64,000 bases of DNA from Paenibacillus tyrphae (GCF_027925525.1 NZ_BSDJ01000007.1:62001-126000), one strand, 5' to 3'. Positions 24,493 through 33,248 are shown, counted from the stretch's first letter. The notes: generated by a model from the letters alone, not told the origin. Translations and numbers: made by a program.

Positions 24493-25188
24493 ATGAGTTA
24501 CGAGGAAATTCCTTACATCGAATCGCATAGTGAATTCGAGACGCCGGACGACGTTATAAACCCGGAAAGATATCCCGACGAACGCGGAGGCCCCGGTGTG
24601 TATGGAGGCACTCCGGGAACGGGCTATCAGGGCGTACCAGGCGGTATTCCGGGCGCGGGGTATCCAACCTCGCCGGGAGGTGCTCCGGGCGCGGGGTATC
24701 CAACCTGGCCGGGGGGTGCCCCGGGCGCGGGGTATCCAACCTCGCCGGGGGGTGCCCCGGGCATGGGGTATCCAACCTCGCCGGGGGGTGCTCCGGGCGC
24801 AGGGTACCCAACCTGGCCGGGGGCCGCTCCGGGCGCAGGGTATCCAACCTGGCCGGGGGGTGCTCCGGGCGCAGGGTACCCAACCTGGCCGGGGGCCGCT
24901 CCGGGCGCAGGGTACCAAACTTGGCCGGGGTACGCTCCAGGCGCTGGATATCAATCCCGGCCTGACGGATACGCTCCAGAAGCGGGGTACCAATTCTGGC
25001 CGGGGTACGCTCCATGCACAGGGTACCATTCCTGGCCGAGGTACGCTCCAGACATGGGGTACCAATCCTGGCCGGGGTACGCTCCAGGCGCGGGATACCG
25101 AACTTGGCCGGGGTACGCCCCGGGCGCGGGGTATCAAACTTGGCCAGGCGGTTCTCCAGGCCGGCACGTACCGAGCCCGACCAGGTAG
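24493..25188 (+). CDS. Gly/Pro/Tyr/Trp-rich tandem repeat protein, possible spore coat
   Basis: A 231-residue protein with an acidic N-terminal 40 residues (MSYEEIPYIESHSEFETPDD) followed by about 14-15 repeats of a 12-residue unit of the form GAPGAGYPTWPG, drifting to YAPGAGYQTWPG toward the C-terminus. There is no signal peptide or membrane segment. Such Gly/Pro/Tyr-rich low-complexity proteins are common in Bacillales spore coats and exosporia, where tyrosines may be cross-linked. The sigma-K-like promoter supports this, but the assignment is an inference. It has a ribosome site (GGGAGAGG) and a terminator, so it is a single-gene unit. Confidence 0.8.
   Translation: MSYEEIPYIESHSEFETPDDVINPERYPDERGGPGVYGGTPGTGYQGVPGGIPGAGYPTSPGGAPGAGYPTWPGGAPGAGYPTSPGGAPGMGYPTSPGGAPGAGYPTWPGAAPGAGYPTWPGGAPGAGYPTWPGAAPGAGYQTWPGYAPGAGYQSRPDGYAPEAGYQFWPGYAPCTGYHSWPRYAPDMGYQSWPGYAPGAGYRTWPGYAPGAGYQTWPGGSPGRHVPSPTR
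24640..25150. repeat. 36-bp tandem repeat array
   Basis: About 14 copies of a 36-base unit (beginning GGTGCTCCGGGCGCGGGGTA). The first half is nearly identical between copies and the second half more diverged, as expected if expansion is recent at the 5' side. The unit is a multiple of three with no stop in several frames, which explains the long spurious ORFs on both strands here. Slippage could vary the copy number between strains. Confidence 0.85.
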
Positions 25189-25199
25189 TGTTCTATCTT

Positions 25200-25230
25200 A
25201 AGCCCCATGTGCTGTGTACAGGGGCTTTTT
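25200..25230 (+). terminator. Terminator after the repeat protein gene
   Basis: AAGCCCC and GGGGCTT form a stem around a 14-base loop, followed by a T-run. Confidence 0.8.
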
Positions 25231-25278
25231 CACATGTTGACCGGGCCGATCCGCCGAAGAATCCGAGTGGTCCCTTTC

Positions 25279-25437
25279 CTAGTTCGATTTCTCCTGTTCC
25301 TCCTTCTTCCAAGGCGGATCGGCCATTTCGTGCAGCTTGCGGTTAATCCGGTAAATGGTGTAAGGAATAGCCCAAGACAAAAATGCGCACAGCCATATCG
25401 ATCCCGACGGCGTATATTCCTTTATGAGTTGAATCAT
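25279..25437 (-). CDS. Small membrane protein of the ger operon
   Basis: A 52-residue protein with one membrane helix (GSIWLCAFLSWAIPYTIYRI, about residues 12-31) and a charged, Lys/Glu-rich tail. It starts 11 bases after the gerC stop with TAGGAGACG as its ribosome site, making it the fourth gene of the germination receptor operon. Some Bacillus receptors have a small D subunit (for example GerKD) that tunes receptor activity; this may be the counterpart, although GerKD-type subunits have two helices. Confidence 0.65.
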   Translation of the reverse strand: MIQLIKEYTPSGSIWLCAFLSWAIPYTIYRINRKLHEMADPPWKKEEQEKSN

Positions 25438-25448
25438 GCAATCGTCTC

Positions 25449-26672
25449 CTATCGGTTCGAACGGTTTACCGTTCCGGTCCGGCGAATAATGACACGAGGC
25501 TCCACTTGAATTTCGCACTGCGTAAAGTAGCGCTTCCCTTTTTCCCAATTATCGCCGATCTGTTTCCATACTTTGTAATGGTTCTGCTGCAAGTTGACGC
25601 CAAGCCCAATCGCATCCGCCTGAAAATCTCGCTGCAGTTTGCGGATCACCGACTTCGTCAACCGCATGATCTCCCGCTCCGCCGCCTGCTCTACCCTATC
25701 CACCGATTTTCTTTTCAATAAATCGAGCGACTGCGCGTAGCTTTCGCCTATGGCGCCCTCCGCTTCGATACCAATTTGAAAACGAATGTGCTGCGGGTCG
25801 CTGACGTCGGCGGTGATGGTTCTCTTCTTCATCGTGAGATCGCATACGACCAGCTTATTTTTGACTTCGGCTTTCACATTTCCGGTCCGAAATTTCCCGG
25901 TGAGCAGGTTAAGGCCTTCCGTCTCTTCCGGCCCAAGCGCCCCGGCCATTTGCGAGTTTTCTCCCCGGATTACGGCCGCCCCTTCGAGCTTCACCTCGTG
26001 CCTGTCCTCTGCGCTCATCATCCGCTGCACGACAAAGCTTCGTTCACCGAGCAAATGCTCATGAATGTCCCCCAGCTTCGTTTCCGGCAAAATACTGGCG
26101 TTCCTTACGCTATTCTCCGAAACGGAATTGATGTACATGACCGGCAGCTTCTCGTTGCTGGGCTCGACATTCAATATGTTTCGAGCTTTACCTGCCGTAA
26201 CAAATACCTTGGCGCTGCGCCGCATCTCGGGCTCACGCAGGAAAAAATCCAGCACGCGGGCGAATTCATGGTCGTTCCCTGCCACCTGATCCGAGATTGC
26301 AATCACTTTTAAATGCTCGTAATACGGATAGCGGCTCGCACGCCCCGCAAGCTGCTTGTCGATATCGAACAAGGCGTCTCCTTCCGACGTCAGGTTCAGA
26401 TAAGCCTGGCCCGAGGCGGTACTTTTCGAACCGCCTGCGCTCTGCAGCTTGCCCGGTACGACGAATTGATACGTTACCGCATATCGCGCCTTGCCTCGGG
26501 GGCTCTTCTCCAACTCCGTTTTTCGCTGTTCCGCCTTTTGGGACGTTTTTGGAACATCAATCGCAACACCGATCACAAAGCCGCGCTCTTCGATTTCGAC
26601 ACGATCCCAGCATCCCGCCGTCAGTACCAGAAGAACCAGCGTGAACAGAACGGAAACCGGCGTCTTAAGCAC
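25449..26672 (-). CDS. gerC: Spore germination protein, Ger(x)C family lipoprotein
   Basis: The C subunit of a germinant receptor, about 407 residues. The N-terminus is a lipoprotein signal with LTAGC followed by WDRVEIEERGFVIGVAID, the family signature. The rest is the GerAC domain (GEDALFDIDKQLA-like SEGDALFDIDKQLAGRASRY, LDFFLREPEMR). It sits on the outer face of the spore inner membrane with the A and B subunits. The GTG start at 26672 has AGGGGGG upstream and overlaps gerB by 8 bases; a start at 26705 would overlap it more. Confidence 0.92.
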   Translation of the reverse strand: MLKTPVSVLFTLVLLVLTAGCWDRVEIEERGFVIGVAIDVPKTSQKAEQRKTELEKSPRGKARYAVTYQFVVPGKLQSAGGSKSTASGQAYLNLTSEGDALFDIDKQLAGRASRYPYYEHLKVIAISDQVAGNDHEFARVLDFFLREPEMRRSAKVFVTAGKARNILNVEPSNEKLPVMYINSVSENSVRNASILPETKLGDIHEHLLGERSFVVQRMMSAEDRHEVKLEGAAVIRGENSQMAGALGPEETEGLNLLTGKFRTGNVKAEVKNKLVVCDLTMKKRTITADVSDPQHIRFQIGIEAEGAIGESYAQSLDLLKRKSVDRVEQAAEREIMRLTKSVIRKLQRDFQADAIGLGVNLQQNHYKVWKQIGDNWEKGKRYFTQCEIQVEPRVIIRRTGTVNRSNR

Positions 26673-27771
26673 TGCCCGACACCCCCCTAAGCTTGGCAAT
26701 CCCAAGCAGCAGCGAGGGAATCAAAATACCGACGAACAAATCGACATAGCTGAACAACCGCCCATAAGCGGCAAGCTGCGTTAAATCTTTCGGCAAATAA
26801 CCGGCCAGATAAATGAACGGAGCCAAGGCGAAAGCTATCGTCCGTTTGCTTGACCGGCGAAAAAACGTGCCTGCGATCCAAACGCAAATGTCAAGCGTCA
26901 TCGCGGCGGAATTAAAGATCGTCATTAACCAAATCGTAAAAAAAAACGACTCGAACCGTTCGAGAATCGCCCCGGGTACCTCGATTTCTTTGGCCAGCTC
27001 CACCGCCGGATACTGCAGCTCCGCCGTAGCCTTGGCCGAGAAGACGCCTATCGTCACGATGAACAATGCCGTATAAAGAATAAGCGGTATGGAGATGCCG
27101 ATGACAGCGGCCTTGACCGTATCCTTAGGACGGTTCATTAAAGCGGCATAAAAAACGACACATTCAAAACCTAAAAACGAAAACAAGCTTTCCTTGATGC
27201 CTATGCCCAATTTCTTCCAATCACTGATCCCTATGGGCTTCAACTGCTCGAATTCGAAAAAACCGGCATTCATCACAAGCACCAGCACAAAAACGACGAT
27301 GACGAAGGGAAGAAAAAGCAAATTCAGACGCACGATCCCTACCCGCGGTCCGGATGCCGCATAAATGACAACCAGAAAAAAAATGAGGCCGATAACTTCG
27401 ACAGGCGTACGTGCAAATAAATATTCTTTAGCAACCTCCGCCGCCCCCCGCACCTCATAGCTGGAGAACATGGCAAACGCGATGAAGAAGAATACGGATA
27501 AGACGGCAGCCAGCGATTTCCCGACAATGCGGGGCGCAAATTCGGTGAACGGCTGCTTGGGAAAGCGAAGCGCCAGCTTCGCCAAAACCCACGTTAAGAT
27601 CATGATCATTAGGCCGGCAATCAGAATGGCGATCCAGCCGTCCGACGAGGGCACCACTTTAGCGACGCCGCGCGGCAGCGTCAATACGCCGAGGCCGAGA
27701 ATCATCGAAGCGACGGAAAACAGCAGTTCCGTACCGTTAATCTCATCATCGCCGTATTCGAACCGTCTCAC
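26665..27771 (-). CDS. gerB: Spore germination permease, GerB family
   Basis: The B subunit of the germinant receptor, about 368 residues and ten hydrophobic helices, a member of the amino acid/polyamine permease superfamily that binds the germinant. Sequence signs are DEINGTELLFSVASMILGLG near the N-terminus, SSYEVRGAAEVAKEYLFART and FLGFECVVFYAALMNRPKDT. The GTG at 27771 has GGAGG seven bases upstream; an in-frame GTG at 27834 lacks a well-placed ribosome site. It lies between gerA and gerC. Confidence 0.93.
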   Translation of the reverse strand: MRRFEYGDDEINGTELLFSVASMILGLGVLTLPRGVAKVVPSSDGWIAILIAGLMIMILTWVLAKLALRFPKQPFTEFAPRIVGKSLAAVLSVFFFIAFAMFSSYEVRGAAEVAKEYLFARTPVEVIGLIFFLVVIYAASGPRVGIVRLNLLFLPFVIVVFVLVLVMNAGFFEFEQLKPIGISDWKKLGIGIKESLFSFLGFECVVFYAALMNRPKDTVKAAVIGISIPLILYTALFIVTIGVFSAKATAELQYPAVELAKEIEVPGAILERFESFFFTIWLMTIFNSAAMTLDICVWIAGTFFRRSSKRTIAFALAPFIYLAGYLPKDLTQLAAYGRLFSYVDLFVGILIPSLLLGIAKLRGVSGSA

Positions 27772-27811
27772 GTGAAGTCCTCCGTTTCCGTCAGGTTGTC
27801 TTCCTGCTTTT

Positions 27812-29386
27812 TTATTCCTGTCCCTTCGGTCCACCCTTTTTGTTCATCCGCACCTTGTCCAGCGTCTGCATGAGCTGCGGCCGTTTTTCGAGCACCGTAA
27901 CCGGCGCGCGCAGAATCAGATCCTTCCAATCGTTCCAAAAGAACGGCGCGAACGGCGCGGTAAACGGAATGCCAAAGCTCTTGAGGTTCACGATATGGAT
28001 GTTGATCATGATATACACGAGCACGATCCCGTACAAGCCGAACATGGACGCGGCCAGCATGATCAGAAACCGCAGCATGCGAAGCGAGATCGCAAACGAA
28101 TAGGATGGCAGCGAAAACGAACAAATGGCCGTTATGGCAACGACGATAACCATGATCGGGCTAACGATGCCCGCTGCTACTGCCGCTTCCCCGATCACAA
28201 GCCCGCCGACGATGCCGATCGTTTGTCCGATAGGCTTGGGCAGCCGGATGCCCGCTTCGCGCAGTACTTCCAGCGTCACTTCCATCAGCATCGCCTCGAC
28301 AACGGCCGGAAACGGCACGCCTTCGCGTGAGCCTGCGATCGAAAAAGCAAGCTTGGACGGGATCATGCCTTGATGATATTCGACGAGCGCAATATACAGC
28401 GCAGGAAGAAACGTCGCCAAAAAAGCGGAAACCGTCCGCAAAAGCCGCATCAACGAAGAAATGAGCCAATGATGATAATAGTCTTCCGGCGATTGAAACA
28501 TGGAGCCGATGGTGACCGGCATAATCAACGTAAACGGCGAACCGTCGACCAATAGAGCAACCTTTCCTTGCAGAAGCGCCGAAGCCGTTTTATCCGGGCG
28601 TTCCGTGCTGTGAATCAGCGGAAACGGGGTAAGAAAGCTGTCCATCAACCACTGTTCGATATAGCCGGAGCCTTCCGCCTCATCCATGTCGATGGTTTCC
28701 AATCGCCGCTTCGCTTCCGCGATCAGATCGGGATGTGCGATGCCGTCGATATAAGCAAAAATGACTTCCTTCCTCGATCTGTGGCCGATGCGGTAGGAGA
28801 GGTAGCGCAGATGAGGGTCGCGGAGCCGACGGCGCACCAATGCCGTATTGGTCCGCAAATTTTCCGTGAAACCGTCCCTCGGCCCCCGAATAAGCGCCTC
28901 CGTTTGGGGCTCTTCCACCTGTCGTTCCTGCCAACGCTGGCTGCAGATTAGCAGCGCGTCGGACGTACCGTCCACCAGAAGCGCCGCAAGCCCGGATAAT
29001 ATGCTCAGCATCGTTTGGTCCAGAGAATCGACCCGATCGATGCTGTTTACCGATAGGATCTCTTTGTGCAGTAGGTCAAGCAAGGCGCTGCCTTCGGCGG
29101 GGGCCGTGTGGGTTTCTAACCATCTTCCAGTTAAAAGCACCCGGAGCACCTCTTCGTCCAACAGATCGGCATTAATCAAGCCGTCGATGGAAATTAAAGA
29201 GCAGAGATGCTTGTGCGGCCCGATCCTGAATTCGCGGATGATCAGGTCGTTGGGAGAACCCAACAGCTCTTTGATCATGGATACGTTGTGCGTGACCGAT
29301 TCCGTTAAACGGGCTATTGGTTCTTGCGGAGTCTCGCCGGCTGTCTGCTGCTTCCGAAGCCGCTGGCGGAATAAAAAACGCAGCAT
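27812..29386 (-). CDS. gerA: Spore germination protein, GerA family
   Basis: The A subunit of the germinant receptor, 524 residues. A hydrophilic N-terminal half (PNDLIIREFRIGPHKHLCSL) precedes the conserved VEAMLMEVTLEVLREAGIRL and IGQTIGIVGGLVIGEAAVAA motifs, then four to five membrane helices and a hydrophilic C-terminus. It is first in the ger operon. The chosen ATG at 29386 has GAGGGGGAA upstream; an in-frame ATG at 29407 lies before that ribosome site. The germinant is not predictable. Confidence 0.93.
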   Translation of the reverse strand: MLRFLFRQRLRKQQTAGETPQEPIARLTESVTHNVSMIKELLGSPNDLIIREFRIGPHKHLCSLISIDGLINADLLDEEVLRVLLTGRWLETHTAPAEGSALLDLLHKEILSVNSIDRVDSLDQTMLSILSGLAALLVDGTSDALLICSQRWQERQVEEPQTEALIRGPRDGFTENLRTNTALVRRRLRDPHLRYLSYRIGHRSRKEVIFAYIDGIAHPDLIAEAKRRLETIDMDEAEGSGYIEQWLMDSFLTPFPLIHSTERPDKTASALLQGKVALLVDGSPFTLIMPVTIGSMFQSPEDYYHHWLISSLMRLLRTVSAFLATFLPALYIALVEYHQGMIPSKLAFSIAGSREGVPFPAVVEAMLMEVTLEVLREAGIRLPKPIGQTIGIVGGLVIGEAAVAAGIVSPIMVIVVAITAICSFSLPSYSFAISLRMLRFLIMLAASMFGLYGIVLVYIMINIHIVNLKSFGIPFTAPFAPFFWNDWKDLILRAPVTVLEKRPQLMQTLDKVRMNKKGGPKGQE

Positions 29387-29432
29387 AGCAGTTCCCCCTC
29401 CCCTCATCGATCCGAACCACCGCTATGTAGCA

Positions 29433-29462
29433 GATTATTCCTGAAAACCCTGCATTTTATGC
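29433..29462 (-). promoter_or_regulatory. Weak sigma-G-like promoter of the ger operon
   Basis: On the minus strand, GCATA (29458-29462), 18 bases, then AATAATC (29433-29439). The -35 fits the sigma-G pattern and the -10 matches 5 of 7 positions. Forespore control is expected for ger operons, but this site is only suggestive. Confidence 0.3.
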
Positions 29463-29464
29463 AC

Positions 29465-29511
29465 AAAAATGCCCCGTCGTATCACGCCGGTGAGTACGCG
29501 ACAGACGGGGC
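29465..29511 (-). terminator. Terminator after the exported protein gene
   Basis: GCCCCGTC and GACGGGGC form an 8-bp outer stem; on the minus strand ATTTTTG follows. It separates the exported-protein gene from the ger operon. Confidence 0.65.
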
Positions 29512-29515
29512 GGAC

Positions 29516-30646
29516 TTATTTGGCCAGGGCAAAAAAAGGAGGCTCGATACGCTCGATGACCCATCTGGCACTCTCGTCACTGCGTTTCAAGTGAAAGGTT
29601 AGCTTCTGCTTTTTCGGTCGACGGCCGACCTCATGGACCGTCACATCGACGGGCAGCTCCAGTCCGAGCCGGCCGCTTGGATCTTGATCGCGGAACGGAT
29701 CGATTCGGCGGATGACCTTAATCTTGCTTATGTCACTTATATAACGCTCGAGCTGAGGGTTCGCCGTATCGCCGAAAGCGTATCTCAGCAACTGCGGGTC
29801 CTGTTGATTGATCGCGATCAGGAAGCTGTCCGCCACGGCATAAGGCGAAGCAAGCCTGAAGCCTTCCTCCAGGCGGCCTGCTGCTTTGTACACCATCCAT
29901 TGATGGTCGGGGTCCACATGTTTGGAGCGATGGGTCGTGCTCCCCAGAAAATGGACGCAAAAATGCCCTGAAAACCCGTTGCCGGGAATGCCGTCGCCGC
30001 CATGCGGCATGCCATGCATCGAAGCGGCAAACGACCGCCCGTCCTTTTCGACCAATACCGCTCTCCGTTTCCAGCTCCAAGCCCCTTTATAGATCTCTTT
30101 CATTACCGCAGTATCCGCTTTGGTCAGTGGCTGCATGTCCGCATGACTGCTGCCGGCGCGACGCTGCGCTTGAAAGGCGAGCCCCGTCTCCAAGTCGACG
30201 ATCCGGCATACCGCTTTCATGGCAACCGTCTGACGCGCTTCCTCCCACGAAGCCAATTGGCCGTAATGGGCGGCACGGACCGCCTCCGCATATCCGTGAA
30301 GCCGATCTTTGAGAACCAGCGGTAGCTCCAGCGCTTGCCTATGCTGCGTATCGTACCAGTTCCCATGCGCGTCGATCGCATACCGGACCGTCGCTCCTTG
30401 CTTCTCCAGCACCGCATACACATCCGTAAGCGGCACCTGCTGCACAGGCCGTACCTTATCCGGCAGCAGCTTCTTAAGCAGCTTGGGCGATCGGACCGTC
30501 AGCTCGCTGCGCATGGCCGATTCGGGCGAAGCCTGTACGACGAAGGTGAGCTTGGCCGGAGCGGCAGGCGCTCCCGCGCGGACGGGCAGCGACCCGAGAC
30601 CGATGCAGACCGCAGCCGCCGCCAAGATCAGAACCCCTTTTTTCAT
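29516..30646 (-). CDS. Exported protein of unknown function
   Basis: A 376-residue protein with a clear signal peptide (MKKGVLILAAAAVCIGLGSL, with likely cleavage after VRAGA). I see no membrane anchor or lipobox. The most distinctive part is a Gly/His-rich stretch around residues 217-242 (MHGMPHGGDGIPGNGFSGHF, then CVHFLGSTTH) with one Cys and several His. It looks like a catalytic or metal site and is loosely reminiscent of L,D-transpeptidases, but I cannot assign it. The ATG at 30646 has GGAGGAA upstream. It is divergent from the polysaccharide deacetylase gene. Confidence 0.75.
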   Translation of the reverse strand: MKKGVLILAAAAVCIGLGSLPVRAGAPAAPAKLTFVVQASPESAMRSELTVRSPKLLKKLLPDKVRPVQQVPLTDVYAVLEKQGATVRYAIDAHGNWYDTQHRQALELPLVLKDRLHGYAEAVRAAHYGQLASWEEARQTVAMKAVCRIVDLETGLAFQAQRRAGSSHADMQPLTKADTAVMKEIYKGAWSWKRRAVLVEKDGRSFAASMHGMPHGGDGIPGNGFSGHFCVHFLGSTTHRSKHVDPDHQWMVYKAAGRLEEGFRLASPYAVADSFLIAINQQDPQLLRYAFGDTANPQLERYISDISKIKVIRRIDPFRDQDPSGRLGLELPVDVTVHEVGRRPKKQKLTFHLKRSDESARWVIERIEPPFFALAK

Positions 30647-30797
30647 ACGTTTCCTCCGTACCTTCAAGGATATGACATTAGCTTGCCGGTTCGATGGCAT
30701 TTTCACACAAGGAAAAAGGTAGAAACCGAAGATCGTTATAATCCTCACCGGACAGGCCATCCTAAAATCTAACAATTGCGTTCAGGAGGGATCGGTC

Positions 30798-31577
30798 ATT
30801 CGTAAGATCATTTCGGCAACGTTGGCGGCTGCCGCCGTGGGCCTGCTTATGGTTCAGACCTCCTCCGTTACGGCGGAGGACGCGCCTCACAAAGGAAGAG
30901 CCTACTACGAACAACGAGGCGAAGTCATCTGGGAAGTGCCGACGGCGGAAAAAGTCATTGCGCTTACGTTCGACGACGGCCCCGACCCGGATGATACCGC
31001 GCAAATTCTCGATCTTCTCAAGCTCTACGAAGCAAAGGCAACGTTTTTTCTTGTCGGCAACAAGGTTGAGAGGTCTCCGGAGCTGGTGAAGCGCGAAGCG
31101 GAGGAAGGCCACGAACTGGCTAATCATACGTATAGCCATACGTACTTTAAACGAAACGGATCCGTCGCCAAGCTGAAACAAGATATACAGCGCGCAGAGG
31201 AGGTCATCTTTGCCGCCTCCGGTCAGAAATGCCGTCTGTTCCGGCCGCCCGGGGGGTTCTACAACGAGAAGCTGATTGATATGGCGAGGAATGAAGGGTA
31301 TACGGTCGTGATGTGGTCTTGGCATCAGGATACGCGGGACTGGAGTACCCCTGGAGTCGACAAAATCGTCAACAAGGTTCTCGGCAATGCGCGCAACGGG
31401 GATATCGTGCTGTTCCACGATTACGTGGAAGGGAAAGGCCAGACCGCCGATGCACTCAAAGAAATTTTACCCGAGCTGAAGAAGCGCGGCTTCCGTTTCG
31501 TTACCGTATCGGAGCTGCTGACCTACGGCAAAATGAAGCCCGTAAAAAAGTTGCGCACCCCGGACATCCATCCCTAA
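30798..31577 (+). CDS. Polysaccharide deacetylase, NodB domain, probable ATT start
   Basis: A secreted 259-residue carbohydrate esterase family 4 enzyme that removes acetyl groups from peptidoglycan or chitin-like sugars. All NodB motifs are intact: TFDDGPDP, NHTYSH, RPPGGFYN, WSWHQDTRDW and LFHD. The best start is an ATT at 30798: AGGAGGG lies seven bases upstream, and it begins RKIISATLAAAAVGLLMVQT, a proper signal peptide with a basic start. The nearest in-frame TTG (30822) would remove the positive charges and lies too far from the ribosome site. A neighbouring gene encodes an exported protein, divergently. Confidence 0.88.
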   Translation: MRKIISATLAAAAVGLLMVQTSSVTAEDAPHKGRAYYEQRGEVIWEVPTAEKVIALTFDDGPDPDDTAQILDLLKLYEAKATFFLVGNKVERSPELVKREAEEGHELANHTYSHTYFKRNGSVAKLKQDIQRAEEVIFAASGQKCRLFRPPGGFYNEKLIDMARNEGYTVVMWSWHQDTRDWSTPGVDKIVNKVLGNARNGDIVLFHDYVEGKGQTADALKEILPELKKRGFRFVTVSELLTYGKMKPVKKLRTPDIHP

Positions 31578-31641
31578 CCGGATGCCCTCCCTTTCCATAC
31601 AATACAGTGATCTGTATTTCGGAAGAGGAAGGAGCAGTGCG

Positions 31642-32364
31642 GTGAACTATTTGGATATGCTGTCCCGTTTGGGTGTTGGAAGCGCGCATCCCGGCGGCTT
31701 CTCCGCCACCGTGTCCCAGCTTTCCCGCTTTCCGCTGCCAACGGGGAGCCGGGTACTGGAGGTCGGATGCGGTACGGGAAGAACGTCTTGCTATCTGGCG
31801 AAGCAAGGGTTTGACATTATAGGGCTCGACCTTCGTCCCGGCATGCTGGCCAAAGCGAAGCTCCGGGCCGAAGCCGAGCAGCTTGACGTGAGGTTCGTGG
31901 AAGGAGACATCACGGCGCTGCCGTTCGAAGCCGCGACCTTCGACATCGTGCTGGCGGAATCGGTTACGAATTTTGCCGACATCGGGCGGGCGTTGGCCGA
32001 ATATGGCCGGGTGCTCCGGCCCGGCGGTACTCTTTATGATCGGGAAGTGATCGCTACCCCCTCGATCACGGAAGAGGCTTACCGGAAGGTCACCGGCTTT
32101 TTTCAGCTGAACGACCTGCTCACGGAACAAAAGTGGATCGAACTGCTTCAGGCGTCCGGCTTTGCCGAGATCACCGTTTGCGACCGTTCCGCTTTTGTCC
32201 AACACATCACAGACGACCAAATTGCTTACCCCGATATGAATCAGGTCATCGACCCGGGAGCTGTGCTCGACGCATCCGTCTGGCAAACATCGATTGCACA
32301 CGACGATCTGATCGCCGCAAACCACGATTACTTGGAGCACGCCCTGTTCATTGCCCGAAAATGA
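31642..32364 (+). CDS. Class I SAM-dependent methyltransferase
   Basis: A 240-residue cytoplasmic methyltransferase. Motif I is VLEVGCGTGRTSCYLAKQGF (SAM binding), followed by GLDLRPGMLAKAK and the post-I acidic residue; FEAATFDIVLAESVTNF is motif II, and a family-typical GRVLRPGGTLYDREVI follows. The start is GTG at 31642 with AAGGAG seven bases upstream; an in-frame ATG at 31582 has no ribosome site. It follows the deacetylase by 64 bases and may share its transcript. Substrate unknown. Confidence 0.88.
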   Translation: MNYLDMLSRLGVGSAHPGGFSATVSQLSRFPLPTGSRVLEVGCGTGRTSCYLAKQGFDIIGLDLRPGMLAKAKLRAEAEQLDVRFVEGDITALPFEAATFDIVLAESVTNFADIGRALAEYGRVLRPGGTLYDREVIATPSITEEAYRKVTGFFQLNDLLTEQKWIELLQASGFAEITVCDRSAFVQHITDDQIAYPDMNQVIDPGAVLDASVWQTSIAHDDLIAANHDYLEHALFIARK

Positions 32365-32409
32365 CGGGCGTCATGGCGAAATGTAGCAATTTCAGGCCGG
32401 CTTAAGCAT

Positions 32410-33180
32410 ATGTTGAACTATCCTGATCAAGTCGAGCGTGATGCTACTATGAGCCTGTCGGGCCTCGAAGCCGCACAGCAGTTTGTGAATATGCGGTTTC
32501 CGCAAAGCGAAGCGGCCATTCTGGCCGGAAGTGTCGTCCAAGGCGGCGCGACGCCGGGATCGGACCTGGACCTCGTTCTATTCGATGAATCCCAATTGGG
32601 GCCATTCCGAAAAACTTATCGGGCTTTCGGATGGACCATCGAAGCGTTCGTATTGAATAAAGATACGTACCGCTACTTTTTCGATCAGGCGGTGGAATCG
32701 GCCATTCCCTCTCTGCTGCGGATGTGCTCGGAAGGCATCGTGCTGCACGGTCACGAACACGTCGCGGCCATCATCGAAGAAGCCAGACGCGATCTGGATG
32801 CCGGCCCCCCGGCCTGGTCCATCCAAGAGCTCGACCGGGCGCGGTATGAAATCGGCGAGACGCTGACGGACCTGGAATGCAGCGCCTCGCGAGCCGAAGG
32901 CTTGTTTATAACGGCAAAGCTCGCCGGGATGCTTGCCGAATTCGCACTGCGGACCGGCGGCTTCTGGATTGGAGACGGGAAATGGCTGCAGCGCAGCCTC
33001 AAGCAGTCGGACCCGGCCTTTACAGAAGAGTTGTACGAAGCGCTTGAAGCCTATTACCGGCTGGATCGCACCGAGCCCCTTTCCGCCTTCGTGCAAAAGC
33101 TGCTGGAGCCGTTCGGAGGCTTTCTTGTTGAGGGATATGCCGAAGGCGATGATCCGGGCGAAGAAGAAACCGGGCCGTAA
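32410..33180 (+). CDS. Nucleotidyltransferase-domain protein
   Basis: A 256-residue protein with a pol-beta-type nucleotidyltransferase fold at the N-terminus: AAILAGSVVQGGATPGSDLD, then LVLFDE, gives the GS...DxD metal and nucleotide site. The remainder is helical, like an antibiotic adenylyltransferase or a HEPN-type partner. It could adenylylate a small molecule or another protein. The start is uncertain: ATG at 32410 has no clear ribosome site, and an ATG at 32452 is an alternative. A bidirectional terminator follows. Confidence 0.75.
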   Translation: MLNYPDQVERDATMSLSGLEAAQQFVNMRFPQSEAAILAGSVVQGGATPGSDLDLVLFDESQLGPFRKTYRAFGWTIEAFVLNKDTYRYFFDQAVESAIPSLLRMCSEGIVLHGHEHVAAIIEEARRDLDAGPPAWSIQELDRARYEIGETLTDLECSASRAEGLFITAKLAGMLAEFALRTGGFWIGDGKWLQRSLKQSDPAFTEELYEALEAYYRLDRTEPLSAFVQKLLEPFGGFLVEGYAEGDDPGEEETGP

Positions 33181-33183
33181 CGC

Positions 33184-33236
33184 AAAAACAAAGTGCTTCG
33201 TACGCATAACCTGCGGCACGGAAGCACTTTGTTTTT
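33184..33236. terminator. Bidirectional terminator
   Basis: AAAAACAAAGTGCTTC and GAAGCACTTTGTTTTT form a perfect 16-bp stem. It ends both the nucleotidyltransferase gene and the convergent kinase gene. Confidence 0.9.
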
Positions 33237-33248
33237 CGTTTTCCTTGG

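Noticed and set aside
24640-25150. Regular repeats considered as a CRISPR array
   Set aside because: The units are directly adjacent with no unique spacers and are in frame with a coding sequence; it is a protein repeat.
23956-25167. A 403-residue minus-strand frame over the repeat array
   Set aside because: Created by the stop-free 36-bp repeat and running into the antisense of the 139-residue gene; the plus-strand frame has a ribosome site and terminator.
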